64,000 nucleotides of DNA from Pseudoalteromonas sp. P1-9 (GCF_001399975.1 NZ_LKBD01000005.1:1-64000); one strand, 5' to 3'. Numbered from the stretch's first letter, positions 15,991-26,425 are shown. The notes: generated by a model from the letters alone, not told the origin. A program made the numbers and translations.

Positions 15991-18795
15991 TTAGAAACGA
16001 TAATTAAGGCCGAGCATGCCGCGAATACCGTAATATTCAACTTGCAATGGGCGACCTTGCTGACCTTGGTAATACATTAAGGGTTCGTTCGTTAAGTTAT
16101 TAAGCTCAAGGTAAACCATGGCATCGTCATTAATTTGATACGAGGTAGTGAAATCAACGCTGGTATAGTCACCGTAGTAACTGTCGCTTTGTTTATCACT
16201 GCCGTGCTCTTCAATGTATTCGCCTTTGTGGTTCACAGCTAAACGCGCAGCAAAGAAGGTGTTATCGTAGTAAAGGGTAATGTTAAATAATTCATCGGCT
16301 TGGCGAGGGATGCTAACAACGTCATCGCGCTCTGGGATGGTCATTTCTGAATCCATAAAAGTCGCATTTGCCATTACCCCAAAGTTCTCAAGGCTTGGTG
16401 CGATAAAGCCAAAATCACGATTAAACGCAAGTTCTAATCCCACTAACGATGCGTTGTCGCCATTTTCTGGGCGAATTAAATTAACGCCTTCACGGCCGTT
16501 GTAATTGCCAATGGAACTGCTTTGGAAAATAGGATCTTTAATATCTTTATAGAACACACCGGCTGACACTAAACCAAGGCGGTCAAAGTAATGTTCAAAC
16601 ATGACATCAATGTTGTTTGAATAGGTTGGATCCAGTTCAGGGTTACCTGAAAATAGTTGGTTATCTGCTTCTAGGTAAGTTGCACCTGGCGATAATGAAC
16701 CAAAATCCGGACGGGCAAAGGTGCGCGTGAGTGCTAAACGCCAATTGGTCATATCACTCATTTTATATGTGATATGAAGCGAGGGCAGCACAGAGAGATA
16801 ATCATTCTCGGCCTTACTTTCAACCACTTTGTCTTGATCGGCAAGATAGGTAAAGCCCGATACTTCGGTATCGGTTTGGGTTAAACGCAGGCCACCGAGT
16901 ACTTCGATTTGTTCATTAGCTTGCCATGTTGCCATACCATAAATACTGGCGTGTTGCTCGTTTACATCAAAGTTACGACCAAGTGCGCCACCGTTTGAAA
17001 TAAGTGCTGATTCACCGGCATCGAGCTTAAATTTATTGCGGTTTTGTGTCCAAAACTGTGCTAACGCATCCGTGGAAGCCACTTGAGAGAACTGGCTTGC
17101 GTAATCAATGCTGAGTTCGTTTAAGTAATCATTTCGACCTGGTTGGTCGCTTAACGAAAAGTCAGCAAGCGTAGGTGCATCACCATAGTTCTCACTATCC
17201 CATGCGTAAAATTCATCAGCAAATTCGGCAACGCGTTCTTTATCACGGTACTTTACACCGAATTTAAGTAATAAGCTGTTATCTAGTTGCCAGTCAAAAT
17301 CACTGCTGAAAACGATTTTGTCTTTTTCATTAACGAAAACTTTGTAGAGCTCTACCCATGCAAGCTTGGTATCGCTTGGTGACATTTGAAAGCCATTTGG
17401 CAAGTGGTTACTGATGGCATTCCATGGGTCACTGCCGCCGTCCACTTCGTTGTAGGCATAGTTTTTACCTGTGCCACGGTCTTCAAGGCCAACATAGCCA
17501 ACGTTCTTTTGGTCAAAACGCACAACAAAGTAACTGTTGTCTTCGCCATTTGGCATATCGCCGTAGCGGAACTCATTTTCGTAACTCGACAGTGACCAAG
17601 AAAGTGTTTTATCAAAACCAAAATAATGTTCACCAGCAAGTTCACCGCCACGCATTTCGGTGATAAGTTCATTGCGAATGTGCTGCACTTCAACGCGGTT
17701 TTTGTCAAAACGCATACGATGTTTGTAATGGGTTTCATCGTCGATTAAGGTACCGTACATTGCGCTAGCACTGATTTTACCCTGATCTAAGGTGTACTCT
17801 AAAGAGCCATTTAAACCGTAGGTTTCGCGTGTACCTGTGTAGTCTCGAAGCTCTAAACGACGAATACCAATACCATCATTTCCACGACGAGGTTCAAAGT
17901 TATCCGTCGCCCAATCACGTTTCCAAGCAGTGGCATTAATTAGATAACCGAGTTTGTCATCGGCTACACGGTCGCCATATAGCACACTAGCAGAGTAGTT
18001 AGTGCCTTCGGCAAGTTCATTTGCACCCAGCGCGATATTGGTATTTAAGGTAAATTCGTCAGGGGCTTTTTTGGTGATGAAATTAACGTTACCACCAATT
18101 GCATCACCTTCCATATCCGGTGTAATGGCTTTTGATACTTCAACAAATTCAATGAGTTCACTTGGGAAAAAATCAAATGCGGTAGCGCGGCTGGTGGTTT
18201 CTTCTTCAGCGGTTGGTAAGCGATTGCCATTTATTGATGCTGAGCTCCATTGTGATGGTAAACCGCGTACAGCAACAAAACGGCCTTCACCTTGGTCGCG
18301 CTCAATGGAAATACCCGGAATACGCTGTACTGCTTCTGCCGCATTTCGGTCTGGTAATTTGCCAATGCCGTCACTGGATATCACATTGATAATATTGCTG
18401 GCATTTTTTTGGCTGTTAGTTGCGGCCATTTCGCCACGTTGGATTTGACCAATCGCAACCACTTCTTCAATTTCATTGTTGGTGTTGTTAGCATTGAGGA
18501 CAATGGTTTCAAGTACTTTCATTTCATCATCTTTAACAGAAACGCTCAGTAACTTTGTTTGGTAACCCATGTAATTAACTTCCAGTTGATACGTACCTGG
18601 TGTTAATTTAGGCAGTTCAAAGCGGCCATTAAAGTCGGTAACGGCACTGTTATTAGTTCCAACTACTTTCACCATGGCACCTGGTAGTGTTGCATGTTGA
18701 TCTTTTACAACGCCTGTCAGTTTTGCTTCTGCGGCAAGAATTTGGGGGCTTGTTATCAGCAGTATACTGGCGGCAATACGCGATATATTTTTCAT
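15991..18795 (-). CDS. TonB-dependent receptor of the AEP cluster
   Basis: This outer membrane active transporter has 934 residues. A signal peptide (1-21) is followed by a carboxypeptidase-regulatory-like beta domain (about 24-100: LTGVVKDQHATLPGAMVKVV...GRFELPKLTPGTYQLEVNYMG). The plug domain (about 125-240) contains GKLPDRNAAEAVQRIPGISI and GDAIGGNVNFITKKAP, and the 22-strand barrel ends in the aromatic terminus GLNYRF. The motifs fit the Xanthomonas/Caulobacter-type receptor subfamily. The palindrome TGGTCTAGACCA lies 30 bases before its ATG. Together with the phn genes downstream this suggests uptake of a large or scarce phosphonate, for example a phosphonolipid or phosphonoglycan fragment; the ligand is inference. 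Confidence 0.85.
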   Translation of the reverse strand: MKNISRIAASILLITSPQILAAEAKLTGVVKDQHATLPGAMVKVVGTNNSAVTDFNGRFELPKLTPGTYQLEVNYMGYQTKLLSVSVKDDEMKVLETIVLNANNTNNEIEEVVAIGQIQRGEMAATNSQKNASNIINVISSDGIGKLPDRNAAEAVQRIPGISIERDQGEGRFVAVRGLPSQWSSASINGNRLPTAEEETTSRATAFDFFPSELIEFVEVSKAITPDMEGDAIGGNVNFITKKAPDEFTLNTNIALGANELAEGTNYSASVLYGDRVADDKLGYLINATAWKRDWATDNFEPRRGNDGIGIRRLELRDYTGTRETYGLNGSLEYTLDQGKISASAMYGTLIDDETHYKHRMRFDKNRVEVQHIRNELITEMRGGELAGEHYFGFDKTLSWSLSSYENEFRYGDMPNGEDNSYFVVRFDQKNVGYVGLEDRGTGKNYAYNEVDGGSDPWNAISNHLPNGFQMSPSDTKLAWVELYKVFVNEKDKIVFSSDFDWQLDNSLLLKFGVKYRDKERVAEFADEFYAWDSENYGDAPTLADFSLSDQPGRNDYLNELSIDYASQFSQVASTDALAQFWTQNRNKFKLDAGESALISNGGALGRNFDVNEQHASIYGMATWQANEQIEVLGGLRLTQTDTEVSGFTYLADQDKVVESKAENDYLSVLPSLHITYKMSDMTNWRLALTRTFARPDFGSLSPGATYLEADNQLFSGNPELDPTYSNNIDVMFEHYFDRLGLVSAGVFYKDIKDPIFQSSSIGNYNGREGVNLIRPENGDNASLVGLELAFNRDFGFIAPSLENFGVMANATFMDSEMTIPERDDVVSIPRQADELFNITLYYDNTFFAARLAVNHKGEYIEEHGSDKQSDSYYGDYTSVDFTTSYQINDDAMVYLELNNLTNEPLMYYQGQQGRPLQVEYYGIRGMLGLNYRF

Positions 18796-18824
18796 GTTAA
18801 GGCTTCTCAGTTAGTAAATTATTG

Positions 18825-18836
18825 TGGTCTAGACCA
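18825..18836 (-). promoter_or_regulatory. Candidate PhnR operator before TonB receptor gene
   Basis: TGGTCTAGACCA is a perfect 12-bp palindrome, 30 bases upstream of the receptor start. Its centre CTAG and TGGT/ACCA arms fit operators of HutC-type GntR regulators. It shares TGGnCTAnACCA with the site before phnW. Confidence 0.55.
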
Positions 18837-19086
18837 GAAACTGAAAAACAGTCTAACGAGGGTTTTTTACAAATCGGTTACGCTTGTGTGAAAAATAGAA
18901 AATTGACTGAGTTTTTTATTTAACCTGAACTTGGGATAAGAAGTTAACTAAAAATTTTTATTACATTGATTTTAAATGAGATAAAATAAAGCAGTTACAA
19001 AGAATAATAGTTGCAACTGCTAGTTAGGAATTTTTTGAAGAGGCTTACGCCCAAGTTAAACAGCAAAAAAGGCCTTATTGAATGAG

Positions 19087-20325
19087 TTATACCAATAAAC
19101 TCGCGGGCCTTGGATTTGCTAGTAAATCGGTAAACACCTGCCAAACAGAGTTTTTATCTTGCATATTGGCATGTTTTTCAATGTAGGCTTTAACAATATC
19201 TTGGCCGAGGTTGTAATTAAGCACATAGGCACGGTTTGCTTTAATAAATCCTAAGCGCTGTGTTGCACGCGCTTCACTCACTAAGGTGTATTTAACTAAT
19301 AACTCGACTGCGTGTTGCTCTGATATTTCACCATCAAGTAAGCGTTTAGCAACCATGTTGTCAGCATAAGAGAGTTTTTGCAGTAGCGCTTGTACTTGAT
19401 AGTAGCGCTCAGCTTGTGAGACATCGAGACCGGCAAGCACGAAGAGTACTTCTTTTTCAAATACCATGCGTTCAGGTTTTGGAAAAACCACTTCAATGCC
19501 ATAGTTAGCCGAGCCTTCGGCAAGCAGTGACATAGGGGAAAATAATGGATAAACACAATATTCCATCCAGCCTTTTTCGTTCACTAGGTGCTTTTCCATT
19601 AGTGAGTTAAACACATGGTGACCGGGATAGCCTTCATGGGCGGCTAAATCGACGGCACGTGAAATATAAATCGGGAAGTCGGTATTCATTTGAATCAGGC
19701 TGAAGTTATCGCCTTTATACCAGTTATAGCCACTCCAAATTTGGTTAGTTACATATTCCAGCTGAAAATTTTCATTATCTGCAAGTGGAATAAATTGCTT
19801 GGTAATCTCCCGTGAACGCGATACTGCGGCTTTAAATACGTCATCGAGCTTATTTTTGGGAATTTCAAATTGTGCGTTAAATGCCACCATGCGTTCGCTT
19901 AAACTACCGTCGCCTGGTACCAGGTTTTCAAGCTCTAGTAGGACGTTATCAAACTCAGTCTCCGTCTTATTGGGCGAAATGGCATCGTATAACGCAAGCG
20001 ACTCATCATCGAATTTTGGTGCGTTGCCCGAAATTACATTTATAAAAGTTAGTATTGATTCACTTTGCTTTAATAAAAATGTATGTCTGAGTGTTTCGCT
20101 TTCATTTGGTGTTGTTCGTTTTAAGGTATCTACAAGTTTTGTAACCTGCTGTTGAATAGCTTCAAGCGGCTCTTTAATAGTTGGTTGCCAGTCACTTGGG
20201 CCATAGTAAGCGTCAACATAATGTGGGTGATGAAGGCCAATTGCCAGTACTAGCTTTACGTATTGCTCTGCAAGGGGGTTTAATGACATCGCTAACTCAT
20301 TTTGAACGATAGAAATGACAGGCAT
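19087..20325 (-). CDS. DUF885-like metallopeptidase-type protein
   Basis: The 412-residue product lacks a signal peptide and is probably cytoplasmic. Around residues 230-240 it has AAHEGYPGHHVFNSLM, an HExxxxH-like variant zinc site as in DUF885 proteins (HEAxPGHH), and about 40 residues later LLAEGSANYGIEVVFP, whose Glu is the likely third ligand. The rest is mostly helical. No substrate is known; by family it may be a peptidase. An alternative ATG at 20289 would remove 12 residues. A large nested palindrome sits directly before the 20325 start. It is not obviously part of the phosphonate regulon. Confidence 0.7.
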   Translation of the reverse strand: MPVISIVQNELAMSLNPLAEQYVKLVLAIGLHHPHYVDAYYGPSDWQPTIKEPLEAIQQQVTKLVDTLKRTTPNESETLRHTFLLKQSESILTFINVISGNAPKFDDESLALYDAISPNKTETEFDNVLLELENLVPGDGSLSERMVAFNAQFEIPKNKLDDVFKAAVSRSREITKQFIPLADNENFQLEYVTNQIWSGYNWYKGDNFSLIQMNTDFPIYISRAVDLAAHEGYPGHHVFNSLMEKHLVNEKGWMEYCVYPLFSPMSLLAEGSANYGIEVVFPKPERMVFEKEVLFVLAGLDVSQAERYYQVQALLQKLSYADNMVAKRLLDGEISEQHAVELLVKYTLVSEARATQRLGFIKANRAYVLNYNLGQDIVKAYIEKHANMQDKNSVWQVFTDLLANPRPASLLV

Positions 20326-20369
20326 AATAACCGAGATTTAAATTGTATACAATTTTATGCTCGGTTATT
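20326..20369. promoter_or_regulatory. Nested palindrome upstream of the DUF885-like gene
   Basis: Outer arms AATAACCGAG (20326-20335) and CTCGGTTATT (20360-20369) are exact reverse complements. They enclose a perfect 16-bp palindrome, AAATTGTATACAATTT (20340-20355). TTGTATACAA-type cores are common operators of FadR-subfamily GntR regulators. The outer arm touches the start codon of the minus-strand gene, so binding or hairpin formation could block its translation or transcription. Farther upstream ACTGATACGA/ACTGATACGT repeats in tandem (20394-20413). Confidence 0.6.
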
Positions 20370-20563
20370 AATCCGAATTCCAAAGATATTGATACTGATA
20401 CGAACTGATACGTTAGACAGCAGTGTATTCATGCGCTTATTCCATAATGAGTTGATGTGACGGTATCGATTTTTAACCCAGCTAATAAGTTTAGCTGATC
20501 TTATTGTATCGGTATGTAATCTTATGTACTAATAGTAAAAACTCAGTAAAATTAGATAAATAG

Positions 20564-21436
20564 ATGAAAAAACGCATTTCACTTATTTTAGGCAGTGGTG
20601 GTGCACGTGGGCTTGCGCATATAGGCGTAATTAAAGCGTTAGAACAGCACAACTTTGAGATTTGTTCCATATCAGGGTGTTCAATTGGTGCTTTAATCGG
20701 TGGTATTTATGCAGCAGGTAAGTTGCCTGAATTTGAGACATGGATTTTAGAAATAGACAAATACGATATTGTGTCATTGCTTGATTTAGCGTGGGGCAAT
20801 AATGGGCTTGTAAAGGGCGACAAAATAATTAACACCTTAAAGGAAATGGTAGGGGATATTACGATTACCGAGTTACCAATTAGCTACACGGCTGTTGCGT
20901 CTGATATTTTAAACGGTAAAGAAGTATGGCTAAATTCAGGCTCATTATTCGACGCGATCCGCGCATCGATTTCACTTCCTTTGTTTTTTACACCGATTGA
21001 AACCAATAATAGAATTCTAATTGATGGTGGGGTGTTAAATCCTGTGCCGATTGCTCCTACGTTTATTGATGACAGTGATTATAAAATAGCGGTTAATTTA
21101 GGCAGTGAAAAAGCAACACCACCAGAACCCATCGAAAAAGTCGAAATTCACGATGATACATTCCCAATTTCACGTTTTATAGATTCATTGCGATTTGATA
21201 AAGAAGAAAAAGAGGTGAATAAACTGGGGGCGTACGAAGTAGCAGATAAAGCATTTGATGCCATGCAGTCTCACTTAGCTGCAGCTAAATTAGCGGCATA
21301 TCCGCCTGATGTACTGGTTGAGATTAGCCGTAATGCCTGTGGCACATTGGAGTTTGATAAAGCCGCTGAGATGATTGCGCTTGGCTACAGTACCTGTATA
21401 AAAGCGCTTAAAAATAACTATTTATTGCTTGAGTAA
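20564..21436 (+). CDS. Patatin-like phospholipase
   Basis: A 290-residue patatin-fold lipid acyl hydrolase, without a signal peptide, so cytoplasmic or membrane-associated. The oxyanion motif GSGGARGLAH lies at 10-19. The nucleophile S40 is in GCSIG (GxSxG), and D154 in the DGG motif (LIDGGVLNPVPI) completes the Ser-Asp dyad. It resembles the RssA/YchK group in size and motif order. The gene stands alone, divergent from the DUF885-like gene with a 238-base shared promoter region. Confidence 0.88.
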   Translation: MKKRISLILGSGGARGLAHIGVIKALEQHNFEICSISGCSIGALIGGIYAAGKLPEFETWILEIDKYDIVSLLDLAWGNNGLVKGDKIINTLKEMVGDITITELPISYTAVASDILNGKEVWLNSGSLFDAIRASISLPLFFTPIETNNRILIDGGVLNPVPIAPTFIDDSDYKIAVNLGSEKATPPEPIEKVEIHDDTFPISRFIDSLRFDKEEKEVNKLGAYEVADKAFDAMQSHLAAAKLAAYPPDVLVEISRNACGTLEFDKAAEMIALGYSTCIKALKNNYLLLE

Positions 21437-21944
21437 TGTGTAAGTCAGAGCGCCTTAACATAGCCTGTCGTAGCGTAAAGTTAGCGATTTAAAAGCACTA
21501 AAACAGGTGAAGAATTGCACAATTTAAACTGGGTTTACTTGGCTATAGGTTAAATATGCATGTTTTGTTGTATTTTATGGCCAAAATACACGCACTTGGG
21601 CCAATACGGGCTATTATAAATGAAAGGCAAATACAAAGTTATATTGCCAAGGCAAGATCTAGCTTAATAAGTACAGATTAGCTTTAAAGTACTTTGATAC
21701 GACAAAAGGACTATTCCGTATTATGCGTTTTATCGTTAATAATTAGCTATTTCAGCTTGTTACGGGTTTGGCTTTGCTTTAAAGTTCGTTTTTTAATGTT
21801 AAGAAGTTGTTTTGAATAAGATCAATTTTTTCTTCTTTGAATATGCTTTGTGTTTTACACTGTATTAATGAAACGACAGCAGTGATGGCTCGTTGGTTTA
21901 CTTCTCATATTCTGAACGGATTCATGTGACTAGGGTTTAATTTT
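21437..21944. other. 508-base intergenic stretch, no gene seen
   Basis: No ORF with a ribosome site and plausible composition is visible on either strand. The last 200 bases are T-rich and probably hold the promoter of the large sensor gene. I see no strong hairpin after the patatin gene. Confidence 0.4.
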
Positions 21945-24900
21945 TTGTTTCATAAAGTCTTTTCTTTTGTTCTTGTCTTACTCTTTGCATCCAGCAATGC
22001 GTTTGCTGCGGAATATAGCCGCTATCTGAAAAATTATTCCGTTGAAGAAGGGTTATCGCAAAGCTATGTCAACCAAACGCTGCAAGATAACTATGGCTAT
22101 CTATGGGTTGCCACAGATTATGGCTTGAATCGTTTTGATGGTTATGAATTTGAAAAAATAACGGGTCCTGACAACGTATTTGTAAACGATGGCATTATTG
22201 CACTCCATTTACTAGAAAACGGTAACTTAATTGTTAGCACGTATTACACAGGCGCGTATTTTGTTGATCCTCTAACACTCGAAGCAACACGTTTTTATGA
22301 TGGAAAATTAGTTGAAACTAAAGATGAGTACTTAAGTTTAGAGAGTGTTATTGAAGTAAATGGTGACTTGATATTAGCAATTGGTCGTCATTTAGTTTCG
22401 TATAGTGTTGCAAGTAAACAATTTAAAATTCTGTTTTCATTGAATGAAAATCAAGACATTATTCGTACCTTGTTTTACAAAGGGGAATACATCTATTTTG
22501 GTACATCGAAAGGCCTTTATGTCTATCATATCGAGACAGGTGGTGCAGGGTTAACGCACCATAAGCCCTCTAACATACAAGATACCTATGATAACAACAA
22601 TGTAAAATACTTAGCGTGGGATCATCGTTTAGGTTTATTGATTGGCACGGTTCAAGGGTTGTTTGCACTTAAACTCGATGAAAAAGATGCTAAACCCATG
22701 CAGCTTATTGCCGATTTAAATATTTGGGGTGTAGTAAGAAATGCAGACGCGTTTTATATCGCTTCAGAAAAAGGACTATACCGCTTCGACCCAATGTCAC
22801 TTGAGTTAAATCTGCTGGCACAATATTCAAAACGTCACCCTCTCGTCAGCAATGATGCAATCAAAGACATATTCCAAGACGACAGTGGGTTGTTATGGTT
22901 AGCGTCTGAGTCAAAGGGGGTTTATTACTGGCCCCCCGATTTGCAAAAATTTTCAAGTTACAGCAAAGCGTCTGGTATCAACTTGTCTAACTCTTCAGTA
23001 ACCGACTTTATTGAATTGCAAGCAGGTACGCTTTGGGTTGCAACTGAAAATGGCCTGACAAAACTAAATACTGAAACAAAAGAGACTAAACATTTCTTCG
23101 TTGAAGATAACCTCAAAAATAAATGGGGAAAGCATTTTATTCAGTATATTTTTGACGCAGGTGATGGAAAAATTTGGCTGGTACACAGTGAAGGGTTGAC
23201 ACTTTTTGATACTGAAAAAGAAGTTGTTGTGCCGACCAACTTATCTGCAGAGGTAAATAAAGAGTTCACTGAGCTATATCCTTACGGTGTTCACCCACTA
23301 GACCAACATCGTTTGATATTTGTTAGTTACAAAGGGCATTTTATTTTAGATACACAGAAAAATACCCTCATCTCTCTTAAGAATCTTGATAAACACTTTG
23401 ATCCTGATTTATCAATTGGCTTTATGAAAAGCTTCGTTGATGAGTCTGGCGTGCTTTATAGTGTTGGTGGTGCGATTTATCAATATAACTATCAAGAAGA
23501 TACATTTGATTTAATTCATCAACTCGAGAATTATCAAGTACACGATTTTAAGTTTGTATCTGACTGGACACGAGACGCAGATAATACAATTTGGATTGCT
23601 TATAACGCTCACGGCATAGTGGCCCTTGATGATAAATACCAACAACAAAAAGAAATTACCTTTGCCGATGGTTTGCCGGATAATCGGTTATTCAGTGTCA
23701 CGCAAAGTGATAACGGCGCATTGTGGTTTAGTTCGCAAAGTGGATTAATTAAATATGATAAAGAACTTGATGCGATCAATCAGTTTACTCATGAACAGGG
23801 ATTGATCAGTGATGAAGTTTACAATGCACCACATAAATTAAAAGATGACCGTATTGCGTTTACTACACCTGCGGGCATTATTTTGTTTAACGCCGAAGAA
23901 ATTGAAAAAAGCCGAAACGACAAACCGGTAAGGTTGCTTGATGTTGAGCTAAAATCTCGTGATGAGAAACTTACTTTGTCAGGTTTAATGGAGCAACAAT
24001 TATCGCTTGAACATGATGATTTTGGCCTGAAATTTCACTTTTCTAACTTTGACTTTGCCAATCAAAAGCAAATTAAGTACCGTGTCGATTTACAAGGGCC
24101 AAGCAGTGTCGTTTATGAACAGTACGGTAAAAATAACATTGAGTTTACTCGCCTGTTGCCAGGTGATTATACCTTCAACGTCGCAGCCTACTCGTTAAAA
24201 GATGGGCAACTTGGCAAGCCTGAAACGTTTTCATTTTATGTCAAGCACAATCCCTGGACATCGCCATATGCCATTGTTGGCTATGTTATTCTGTTTCTTG
24301 GTAGTTTTACGTTTATCTATATAAAGCGCGTTAAACAGCAACATAGGCTACAACAGCTCCATGATGAATCTATGGCGGCAAAGCAGCGCGCACGCTTGGC
24401 GCTTGAGGCTAGTAACAGCGGTGTGTGGGTGTATAACAGTCATAACCAGCAATTGGATCAAGACCGCATTGTTTCTGACTTAGGTTATGAGCGTGAAACG
24501 CTTACCACTCTTCATGACCATATGTCACTAATCCATCCTGAAGATCGTATTCGTTTAGAAGCAAAATGGCGGGCATTTTCAAGTGGTGAAACCAATTTGT
24601 GGGATGTGACGTATCGCATGCGCGCCAAAAGTGGTGAATGGGTGTGGTATCGTGATTTAGGCAAGCGCTCTAAAGAAAGCAAAAATGAAGAAAACCCCGT
24701 GTATGCAGGGACTTACACCAATATTAGCGAAACCAAAAATAAAGAAATCCAAGCGCGCCTCTACGGTGAAGCTCTGCGTAAAATGAACGAATGGCTAATT
24801 ATTTTAGATAGTAAGTTTAAATTAGTGGCGTCAAACGAAGCGTTTAATAAACGTTTTTCAGGGCATTCGGAAGATGCGACACAAGATACCTTATTGGCGT

Positions 24901-26423
24901 TATTTGATGAGCAGCGTCAAGCATTTTACGTTGAGCAATTGGCCAGCCTCAAGGTCGGTGAACACTTACGCCGAGAGGAAACTTGGGTATTTGAGAATGA
25001 AACCATTGAAGTTGCGCTGTCTATTTCAGCTATCGGAGATGAGAATGTAAGCAACTATGTTGTGGTTGTATCAGACTTAACACAACAAAAAGAAGCCGAG
25101 CAAAAATTAAAACAGATGGCAAATTACGACCATCTAACGCAATTAGCTAATCGGAGTTTAATCAATGACCGCATCGAGCAAGCATTACTGCACGCGCAAA
25201 ATAAAGTCGTTGCGGTGTTATTCATTGATTTAGATCGCTTTAAACAAGTCAACGATTCACTTGGTCATAGCATTGGTGACAAGCTTTTAGTTAAAGTTTC
25301 CGAGCGTATGACATCAGTCGTTGGTGAACAACATAGTGTAGGCCGACAAAGTGGTGATGAATTCATCATTTTGTTTGAAGATGTCGTGTCACCACAAGAA
25401 ATTAGCCATTATGCGAATGACCTCAACAACACATTAGCACAACCCTATAAAATTGATGGTAATACGGTCAATATTAGTTCTTCAATTGGTATTTCATTTT
25501 ATCCGTTTGACGCAGAAACGACTGAAGAATTAATACAAAAAGCAGACATCGCGATGATCCACGCGAAAAACAGTGGTCGTAATTGTTACCGTTTTTACAC
25601 CGAGCAGCTTAATAAAGAAGCGCGCAACCGTATGTTGCTTGAAAACGAATTAGTTAATGCGGTACAAAACCGCCAACTGACTAACTTCTATCAACCTATT
25701 GTTAATACACAATCACAAAAAGTAGTGGGTGTAGAGTTGTTATTACGCTGGTTTAAAGACGGCGAAATGATTTCACCGGGTGTGTTTATTCCGTTGGCGG
25801 AACAAATTGGGCAAATTGTCGCGATTACTGAAATAGCCCTTGAAACAGCGACAACAGAGTTAGCGTCATGGTTAGCAAGTAATGAGAACCGCTATCTATC
25901 AATTAACTTATCAGCGTTACATATTACCCAGCCTAATTTGGTTGAGCGATTTGTCACCATTTTAGCTGACAACAACGTATCGCCACGTCAAATTCGCTTA
26001 GAAATTACCGAAGGTATTTTGATTGAAGACACGGTGAACGCCCTTGAGCAACTAGAGCGCTTACAAAAAGCAGGCTTTAAATTGTATTTGGATGATTTTG
26101 GCACAGGGTATTCGTCGTTAACTTATATCAACCAATTTCCAATTGATGTGATTAAGATAGATCAGAGTTTTATTCGTCAAATGTTATCCAGCCGCACAAA
26201 CCAAGCGATCGTACAAACTATTGCGGATTTAGCGAAAAATTTAGGCAGTTACTGTATCGCCGAAGGGGTTGAAGAGCTTACGCAGGTCAGCGTGTTAAAA
26301 CGCTTAGGCTGTTATAACCTTCAAGGTTTTTACTTTGCCAAACCGGTACCGGCAACTACGTTTTTAAGTGACGAATTCCAAAGCGACGTATCACGTAAAA
26401 TCAACGCCTGTAAGAATGCGTAA
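21945..26423 (+). CDS. Beta-propeller/PAS/GGDEF/EAL sensor protein
   Basis: This 1492-residue one-protein signalling system begins with a signal peptide (1-22), then about 650 residues of two-component-regulator propeller repeats (for example YSVEEGLSQSYVNQTLQDN, GYLWVATDYGLNRFDG). A Y_Y_Y domain follows (about 690-765), then one membrane helix (about 772-795), two PAS domains, GGDEF (about 1065-1225) and EAL (about 1235-1480). The cyclase motif is SGDEF rather than GGDEF. The EAL motif is ELL, and other phosphodiesterase residues are present (INLS, EITEG, DDFGTGYSSL, KIDQSF). A periplasmic signal, perhaps a polysaccharide, would thus tune c-di-GMP. The start is TTG with AGGGT upstream. Confidence 0.87.
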   Translation: MFHKVFSFVLVLLFASSNAFAAEYSRYLKNYSVEEGLSQSYVNQTLQDNYGYLWVATDYGLNRFDGYEFEKITGPDNVFVNDGIIALHLLENGNLIVSTYYTGAYFVDPLTLEATRFYDGKLVETKDEYLSLESVIEVNGDLILAIGRHLVSYSVASKQFKILFSLNENQDIIRTLFYKGEYIYFGTSKGLYVYHIETGGAGLTHHKPSNIQDTYDNNNVKYLAWDHRLGLLIGTVQGLFALKLDEKDAKPMQLIADLNIWGVVRNADAFYIASEKGLYRFDPMSLELNLLAQYSKRHPLVSNDAIKDIFQDDSGLLWLASESKGVYYWPPDLQKFSSYSKASGINLSNSSVTDFIELQAGTLWVATENGLTKLNTETKETKHFFVEDNLKNKWGKHFIQYIFDAGDGKIWLVHSEGLTLFDTEKEVVVPTNLSAEVNKEFTELYPYGVHPLDQHRLIFVSYKGHFILDTQKNTLISLKNLDKHFDPDLSIGFMKSFVDESGVLYSVGGAIYQYNYQEDTFDLIHQLENYQVHDFKFVSDWTRDADNTIWIAYNAHGIVALDDKYQQQKEITFADGLPDNRLFSVTQSDNGALWFSSQSGLIKYDKELDAINQFTHEQGLISDEVYNAPHKLKDDRIAFTTPAGIILFNAEEIEKSRNDKPVRLLDVELKSRDEKLTLSGLMEQQLSLEHDDFGLKFHFSNFDFANQKQIKYRVDLQGPSSVVYEQYGKNNIEFTRLLPGDYTFNVAAYSLKDGQLGKPETFSFYVKHNPWTSPYAIVGYVILFLGSFTFIYIKRVKQQHRLQQLHDESMAAKQRARLALEASNSGVWVYNSHNQQLDQDRIVSDLGYERETLTTLHDHMSLIHPEDRIRLEAKWRAFSSGETNLWDVTYRMRAKSGEWVWYRDLGKRSKESKNEENPVYAGTYTNISETKNKEIQARLYGEALRKMNEWLIILDSKFKLVASNEAFNKRFSGHSEDATQDTLLALFDEQRQAFYVEQLASLKVGEHLRREETWVFENETIEVALSISAIGDENVSNYVVVVSDLTQQKEAEQKLKQMANYDHLTQLANRSLINDRIEQALLHAQNKVVAVLFIDLDRFKQVNDSLGHSIGDKLLVKVSERMTSVVGEQHSVGRQSGDEFIILFEDVVSPQEISHYANDLNNTLAQPYKIDGNTVNISSSIGISFYPFDAETTEELIQKADIAMIHAKNSGRNCYRFYTEQLNKEARNRMLLENELVNAVQNRQLTNFYQPIVNTQSQKVVGVELLLRWFKDGEMISPGVFIPLAEQIGQIVAITEIALETATTELASWLASNENRYLSINLSALHITQPNLVERFVTILADNNVSPRQIRLEITEGILIEDTVNALEQLERLQKAGFKLYLDDFGTGYSSLTYINQFPIDVIKIDQSFIRQMLSSRTNQAIVQTIADLAKNLGSYCIAEGVEELTQVSVLKRLGCYNLQGFYFAKPVPATTFLSDEFQSDVSRKINACKNA

Positions 26424-26425
26424 AA

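Noticed and set aside
17352..17738. 128-codon frame inside the TonB receptor gene
   Set aside because: Same strand, different frame, within conserved barrel coding sequence; shadow ORF.
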